NCBI GenBank assembly: GCA_964353355.1
Contig: CAYGVT010000014.1
Location: 62,001 to 126,000 of the forward strand
Length of the DNA stretch: 64,000 nucleotides
Direction: 5' to 3'
Source of the DNA: CAYGVT01 sp964353355
GTDB taxonomy: Archaea > Thermoplasmatota > DTKX01 > GCA-020343715
Shown here: positions 59,429 through 64,000 of the stretch, one piece after another
How positions within the stretch are numbered: position 1 is the stretch's first letter
Layout: each line of letters opens with the position of its first letter
The notes under the pieces: model-generated
Seen by the model: the letters and a program-made list of their open reading frames with translations, nothing else
Database searches by the model: none
Told to the model about the DNA's origin: nothing
Translations under genes and position numbers: made by a program

Positions 59429-62400
59429 CTAGGTCCCTTGGCGGCGCCTGCGCCTGACCAGCAGCCATCCAGAGACGACAGCAATCACCACGATGAGCAG
59501 GGCCAGGACGAGGATGTCGAGACCGCCACCTACGGCATGTCTCTCGACGACGGTGATGTCGACGAAGGCCGACCTCGAGTGCTCCCCGTCGAACACGGTG
59601 ACCGTGATCCTGTGCCTCCCCGATGGGAGCCCGTCCGTCGAGAAGTTGAGGTCGCCGTCCGTCCTGAGGGTGATGAGGTCTCCCGACCGGTCCGAGGACC
59701 AGGTCACCATCAGCACCTGTCCCAGGACGAGGTCCGGGTCGTCCACGAGGGCGCGGAGAGCGATGGACGTGCCTTCCTTGTAACTGCCGTTCGCCAGGGG
59801 GCTCAGGATCTCGGGGACCTCAGGGGGGTTGTTCACGTCCCTCACGGAGATTGTGAACACGAGCTCCCCCGTGCCACCGTGGCCATCGGACGCCTTGAGC
59901 AGGGCGCCGAAGTCCCCGAGGATGCCTATCTCTGACGCAATCCGCAGCGACCCGTTCCCAAGGATGGTCACGCCCTGCAGGTTCGTCAGCACCTCGAAGG
60001 AGAGAGGGTCGCCCTCCTCGTCCTCGAACAGGACCTCGAGGACCGAGAGCGTGCCTTCGTCCACGAGTATTACCGTCGGGGGAAGCTGACTGCCGATGCC
60101 CAAGATCTTTGGCGCATCGTTGACGGGGAACACTATGTAGGGGAAGAGAGCCGATACCGTCGAATCCCCATCCGAGACGTTGACCTCCATCGTGCCATGC
60201 TCGACGGGCAAGGTGAACAGGAATTCCACGACCAGGCCATCGATGGACCGCACCCAGGCACCCGCACACCCCATCTCCAGCTCTTCGATGGGATTGTCGA
60301 TGTCCGTGACATAATCGGTAAAGTCGACGCTCGTGGTCTTGTCCTCGACGAACGTGAGCCCTGTGCCAGGCTTTATGGATGGCGGGTCGTTGACGTTGAT
60401 GACCTGCAGGTCGTATCCGAGCGTGTCCTCCCCTCCCTTGCCGTCCGAGACCCGCACGACCATCCCGTGGAGGCCCACGTCGGAGTTCCCCGGCGTCCCC
60501 ATCAGGGTCCCGTTCAGCGCCCCGATGCTGAGGAAGGCCGGGGCCGTCATCAGGTCCCAGGTCAGCACGTCCCCTGTGGGGTCATCGTCGACCGCGGCCC
60601 ACGTGACGAGGTACGGCTCGTCCTCCAGGCATTCGAGAATGGGGGACGTGGTTATCACGGGCGGGTCGTTGACGTTGATGACCTTCAGGGAGAACTCCCG
60701 GCGGTCGACGCCCCCGAGGCCGTCGCTCGCGGACACGTTCATCCAGTGCTCACCGACATGCGAGTTGTCCGGGACGCCCGTGAGCTCGCCGGTCGCGGGG
60801 TGCAGGGTCAGGAACGGCGGGCAGCCCTCTATGGACCATGAAAGGATGTCCCCCGTCGGGTCCGGGTCGGAGGCAGAGAGCAAGACCTCGAATGCCTCAT
60901 CCTCGACGGCTGGCCCGATGGACATCGTCGCGATGACGGGCGGGTCGTTGACGTTGATGACGGTGATGTTGACGGTGGCCCGCGGGAAGGGGGTCTCATG
61001 GTCGTACGGGTCCTTGGCGATGAACGCGATGGTCTCCGTCCCCGTCCAGTTGGGATTGGGGGCGAGCGACACCCGGTGGTCCAAGAGGACGGTCGCCACG
61101 ATGCCGGGGCCGTCCTCGACATCGTAGGTCAGGGGATCGCCCTCCGGGTCCCAGAAGACATACTTGAGGTCGATCGAATAATCATCGACCGTGTCCTCGA
61201 GCATCGTGATATCCTCGATGGCGTGCATGAACCGAGGCACGAAATTGAGGTACAGACCGAATGAATAGATGTCAGACCAACCGATTGTGCTGCCCGATGG
61301 CTGCCCATAGAAGGCCATCACGCGCCAGTGATAGCGACCCGGGGCAAGGGACGAAATCCTCGTCGAGCCCGTCGTGTTGGTCTCGTTGATGACCATGTCG
61401 GAGAAGTCGACGGTCATCGAGACCTGCACCCTGTAGAGGACGACATCGCCGTTCGTTGTGGAGTTCATCGCGTAGTAGACCAGCCAAGATGGATAGGTCC
61501 GAGAACCGTTCTTGGGGCTGATCAGGTACGGGATGCACAAAGGGACGGTCATGGACGCCGTGCCGTTGGCGGTGACGAGGCCGGTCCCCGCGCCGCCAGG
61601 TCCGCCCCCCTTTGACGTCGGGGCGGTCCCCCCAAGGCCCTCCGTCGCGTTCACGTACGTGCCCGGCGAGGCGCAGACCACCCCGTCGAGGCTCACGGTC
61701 CCGTTGCCCCCCGTCCCGACCTGTGACGTCACGGTGCAGGTCCCCCCGACGTACGCGCCGCCCCCCCCGCCTCCAGCCCCGCCATACCCCCCTCCGCCGC
61801 CCCCACCGTACGGCCCGAGGCCGCCGGTCCCGCCGTCCCCCCCTGGGCCGCCGGAGGACCGGAGGAGCGCGTCCAGGAGGTTCATGCGCGAGGCCAGCAG
61901 GACCAGGGCCGAGCCCCCGCCAGAGCCGACGAGGTCCCTGACCGCGGTATTGCCTCCCCTGGTGTTGTCGCCGCCGCCCCCACCGCCGCCGTAGCCTCCC
62001 CCGCCCGCGCCCCCGCCATCGTAGCTCCCGCCCCAGAAGCCGTCCCCGCCGTCGCCCGCCTCCCCGCCGCTGCCGGCCCTTGCGGAGAGGTTGGACGAGC
62101 CGACCTGCAGGAGGGTCGCGTTGAGCGATATCTCGGTCGGGCCGCCCGAGCCGACCTTGCCCGAGACGCTCCCCGAGCCAGGCAGAAGGCCGGTACCAGC
62201 GCGCCCGGTGCCCCCGCCGCCCCCATAGCCACCGCCCCCGCCGCCTCCCTCGCTCGCGCCATTCCCACCCTTGCCAGCAGCGCCCGCGTCGCCCCCCTGC
62301 ACCGACATATTCGTGCCCTCGACCTCGAGCGATGCCGCAAGGAGGCGGACCGACGCAGGACCGCCGGAGCCGACCCTCCCTCGCACGATGCCAGCGTAGC

Positions 62401-63400
62401 CAGAGACGCCGGGGCCGGAGCCATCGCCGCCCGCATAGCCGCCGCCACCTCCCCCAGCACCGGCCGAGAAGGCGGCGCCACCGTCGCCCGCCCGGCCCCC
62501 CGCGCCACCGGTGGAGACGATGGTGGACGACCTCAGCGTGACCGCGCTCGAGGAGACCAGGGCCACGTCCGAGCACCCCCCGGTCCCGACGTCATCCTCG
62601 ACCGTCCCGCCGTTGCAGTAGCCCCCTCCCTTGCCGGGGCCCACGCTGGAGGCGGCCCCTCCCTTTGACGCGTTCCCGCCCCTGCCCCCGATGGCCGAGA
62701 GGGTGGAGTTCGTGAGAAGCCCGATGGAGCCGGGCCCGAGGGTGAAGCCCAGTGTCGCGTTCCCTCCCGCGGCGGCGCGGCCGCCCAGCGTCCCGCCCGC
62801 GCACCAGGCGTTCGAGACGCGCTGCGTGCTCGAGGGGAGGTCGAACCCGTCGCCCCCCGTGACGATGAGGCTCGCGTTCTCGAGGTGGAGGCCGGCCGTC
62901 ACGGTGAGGTTCACGCACGCGTCGCCGCCCATGCTCGTTTGGATGTAATCGTCGTACGGCCCATCGAAGAACGTGTCCGCGTAGCCTTGTGCCCCCTCCA
63001 CGAGCAGCTCCCCGCCCGATGTCACGTTCAGGTGCGCGCACGACCCCGCGAGGCTCGCGCGCGCCGACGACAGGGAGGTGCGGATGGAGAGCGACCCCCC
63101 GGCCACCTCGATCCGTGAGCCGGCCTCGCAGACGACCGTCGCGGCCAGGAGGGACGTGCCAGAGGGGACGACGAGGGTACCGCCGGAGGAGAGCGTGACG
63201 GTCCCGTAGCTCTCCGTCCCGGAGACCGTGTGCACGTCGGAGATGACGATGTCCCCAAGGAGGGACATTGACGATGCCTGCGAGGGTTCATCGTTGATTC
63301 CATGCTGAGCCTCGGTGGCTGAAGTGGAGATCCCACCGAGGACCAACATTGCCGCCAGAAGGGTGCACGACAACCGCCACATGATTTCATTGATAATCAT
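59429..63400 (-). CDS. Giant Gly-rich surface protein with cadherin/putative-Ig repeats
   Basis: The protein has about 1,323 residues. A signal peptide (IMWRLSCTLLAAMLVLGGIS) is followed by beta-helix-like repeats, then a region of about 450 residues with repeated GGGGGGYGGGGG blocks alternating with strands such as VRDLVGSGGGSALVLLASRM. A fibronectin-like module (PGRYHWRVMAFYGQPSG) follows, then four or more repeats ending VINVNDPP, typical of cadherin-like and He_PIG domains. One transmembrane helix (ILVLALLIVVIAVVSGWLLV) and RRRRRQGT close the protein. ATG 63400 is used; GTG 63406 and ATG 63382 are in frame. It is probably a large adhesin-like or envelope protein. Confidence 0.75.
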   Translation of the reverse strand: MIINEIMWRLSCTLLAAMLVLGGISTSATEAQHGINDEPSQASSMSLLGDIVISDVHTVSGTESYGTVTLSSGGTLVVPSGTSLLAATVVCEAGSRIEVAGGSLSIRTSLSSARASLAGSCAHLNVTSGGELLVEGAQGYADTFFDGPYDDYIQTSMGGDACVNLTVTAGLHLENASLIVTGGDGFDLPSSTQRVSNAWCAGGTLGGRAAAGGNATLGFTLGPGSIGLLTNSTLSAIGGRGGNASKGGAASSVGPGKGGGYCNGGTVEDDVGTGGCSDVALVSSSAVTLRSSTIVSTGGAGGRAGDGGAAFSAGAGGGGGGYAGGDGSGPGVSGYAGIVRGRVGSGGPASVRLLAASLEVEGTNMSVQGGDAGAAGKGGNGASEGGGGGGGYGGGGGTGRAGTGLLPGSGSVSGKVGSGGPTEISLNATLLQVGSSNLSARAGSGGEAGDGGDGFWGGSYDGGGAGGGGYGGGGGGGDNTRGGNTAVRDLVGSGGGSALVLLASRMNLLDALLRSSGGPGGDGGTGGLGPYGGGGGGGYGGAGGGGGGAYVGGTCTVTSQVGTGGNGTVSLDGVVCASPGTYVNATEGLGGTAPTSKGGGPGGAGTGLVTANGTASMTVPLCIPYLISPKNGSRTYPSWLVYYAMNSTTNGDVVLYRVQVSMTVDFSDMVINETNTTGSTRISSLAPGRYHWRVMAFYGQPSGSTIGWSDIYSFGLYLNFVPRFMHAIEDITMLEDTVDDYSIDLKYVFWDPEGDPLTYDVEDGPGIVATVLLDHRVSLAPNPNWTGTETIAFIAKDPYDHETPFPRATVNITVINVNDPPVIATMSIGPAVEDEAFEVLLSASDPDPTGDILSWSIEGCPPFLTLHPATGELTGVPDNSHVGEHWMNVSASDGLGGVDRREFSLKVINVNDPPVITTSPILECLEDEPYLVTWAAVDDDPTGDVLTWDLMTAPAFLSIGALNGTLMGTPGNSDVGLHGMVVRVSDGKGGEDTLGYDLQVINVNDPPSIKPGTGLTFVEDKTTSVDFTDYVTDIDNPIEELEMGCAGAWVRSIDGLVVEFLFTLPVEHGTMEVNVSDGDSTVSALFPYIVFPVNDAPKILGIGSQLPPTVILVDEGTLSVLEVLFEDEEGDPLSFEVLTNLQGVTILGNGSLRIASEIGILGDFGALLKASDGHGGTGELVFTISVRDVNNPPEVPEILSPLANGSYKEGTSIALRALVDDPDLVLGQVLMVTWSSDRSGDLITLRTDGDLNFSTDGLPSGRHRITVTVFDGEHSRSAFVDITVVERHAVGGGLDILVLALLIVVIAVVSGWLLVRRRRRQGT

Positions 63401-63578
63401 GGCCACAGAAAAGGATTACTGTCCCAGATGAGGAGGGGGCCATCACCTACGGCCCCTGGTACGGCCGCCGTCCTCAAGGTCGGGGAGGGAGGGGCCAGGC
63501 GCATAGTGGCCGATAGTCGATCCGGGCTCCCCAGGGAGCGGCCGTCCATCCATTGGGGCCATTCAGGTGGAGGGCCGC

Positions 63579-63656
63579 GCCCACGTGACCTGGATCGGAC
63601 AAGGCACCAGCCCCCTGACCTGGCCGTCCTGGTCAAAATTAACCCAAGTGCCCACC
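63579..63656 (+). pseudogene. Degenerate tRNA-Arg copy 3
   Basis: The alignment to copies 1 and 2 runs the whole length: GCCCACGTGACCTGGATCGG for GGGCACGTGGCCTAGATTGG, then CACCAGCCCCCTGACCTGG for CACCAGCCTCCTAAGCTGG, then TCAAAAT and AAGTGCCCACC. Upstream, GGAGGGCCGCG also matches copy 1. Acceptor pairing is lost and the T-stem is broken, so it is not functional. Confidence 0.75.
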
Positions 63657-63713
63657 TTTATCGCATATCATCCGGGCCATCGATCCATCCGAAGATGCCT
63701 CGTTCATATATAT

Positions 63714-63729
63714 GTCGATTATAATCGAC
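63714..63729. promoter_or_regulatory. Perfect 16-bp palindrome next to a TATA-like box
   Basis: GTCGATTATAATCGAC is fully self-complementary. It follows TTCATATATATG (63703-63713). An ATG at 63734, about 26 nt past the box, opens a frame to the window edge, but that frame runs antisense to the partial gene at the edge. It may instead be an isolated operator. Confidence 0.4.
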
Positions 63730-63920
63730 AGAAATGGCCTGGATTGTCGGTCACGGTTTACTGTCTGGAGGGCAGTGGCCAGCCCTAGGAGCCATCGCGG
63801 ATGGCAGGGCGCCCCGCCCGTTCACTTGGGCGTGCGCCGCAACCGGAGGCGGCCACGGCGTTCTGGAGGACGCTCGGTGCCCTCCCTCCGTGCCCGCCCC
63901 GTTCAGGACCGCGCCGCGCC

Positions 63921-64000
63921 TCAGGCCTTCAGCAGCCGCACGAGCTCGTCCCTCGTCGCATCGTCGAAATCGAAGTCCGGGCGTTTCTGGACCAGCTCGA
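63921..64000 (-). CDS. C-terminal end of a gene cut by the window edge
   Basis: Twenty-five codons and a TGA are visible. The last residues are KRPDFDFDDATRDELVRLLK and Ala. Composition and an amphipathic helix fit a real cytoplasmic protein, but no family can be named from this piece. Confidence 0.45.
   Translation of the reverse strand, partial: ELVQKRPDFDFDDATRDELVRLLKA

Noticed and set aside
61600..62650. G/C-rich repeated blocks suggesting a non-coding repeat array
   Set aside because: They encode Gly-rich blocks within one uninterrupted frame with a signal peptide and membrane anchor.
63734..64000. Plus-strand frame from ATG 63734 to the window edge
   Set aside because: It is Pro/Arg/Ala-rich and antisense to a more protein-like C-terminal end on the minus strand; kept only as a possibility in the palindrome finding.

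Overview
The window looks like a high-GC archaeal chromosome segment, probably euryarchaeal and most plausibly from the Thermoplasmatota. The support is an archaeal rpl7ae-rps28e-rpl24e-ndk-aIF5B cluster, a proteasome-activating nucleotidase, MBF1, a type II methionine aminopeptidase, isoprenoid-lipid genes (GGPP synthase and geranylgeranyl reductase), an RNase P RNA gene, an intron-containing tRNA-Ser and archaeal TATA boxes about 25 nt ahead of many leaderless starts. The phylum is inferred from gene content and style; no 16S gene is present.

Layout. 1-3.6 kb: a left-truncated subtilisin-like S8 protease with PKD repeats. 3.7-9.9 kb: a DMT transporter, malate dehydrogenase, a GGCT-like/winged-helix fusion, small membrane proteins, a roadblock-like membrane protein, a CcdA-like protein and an SDR. 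10.1-15.4 kb: two large secreted proteins separated by tRNA-Gly(CCC). 15.5-19.7 kb: methionine aminopeptidase, Sua5-like protein, an ABC exporter pair and rnpB. 19.8-28.7 kb: mixed housekeeping and membrane genes, including an extracytoplasmic cyclophilin, RtcA, tRNA-Ser(GGA), an HTH-10 regulator, a MIP18-like protein and a phosphodiesterase. 28.9-32.1 kb: the translation cluster, with a structured leader. 32.2-44.3 kb: surface proteins (a 1,952-residue single-pass receptor-like protein, an M6 metalloprotease and a TolB-like propeller) with a winged-helix regulator sitting on a palindromic operator. 44.3-51.3 kb: a YP-repeat zinc-ribbon membrane protein, an isochorismatase-like hydrolase, MBF1 and PAN on a divergent promoter, and the isoprenoid-lipid pair. 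51.4-64 kb: an accessory region with an AT-richer C25 (gingipain-like) protease, two near-identical tRNA-Arg(CCT) copies flanking an AAA/DUF4143 ATPase, a huge Gly-rich surface protein and a third, decayed tRNA-Arg copy.

How the genes fit together. Much of the window encodes an extracytoplasmic protein layer: three unrelated proteases (S8, M6, C25), PKD/NEW3/Ig-type adhesion modules, an exported cyclophilin and several tails resembling archaeosortase or C-terminal anchor signals. The most unusual features are short 5'-proximal ORFs that end at or inside the Shine-Dalgarno/start region of several membrane or secreted genes; the triplicated tRNA-Arg region around a mobile-looking ATPase; and a receptor-like protein whose cytoplasmic half looks like a longin/roadblock fold followed by an Ig-like segment. 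No CRISPR array, transposase or rRNA gene was seen.
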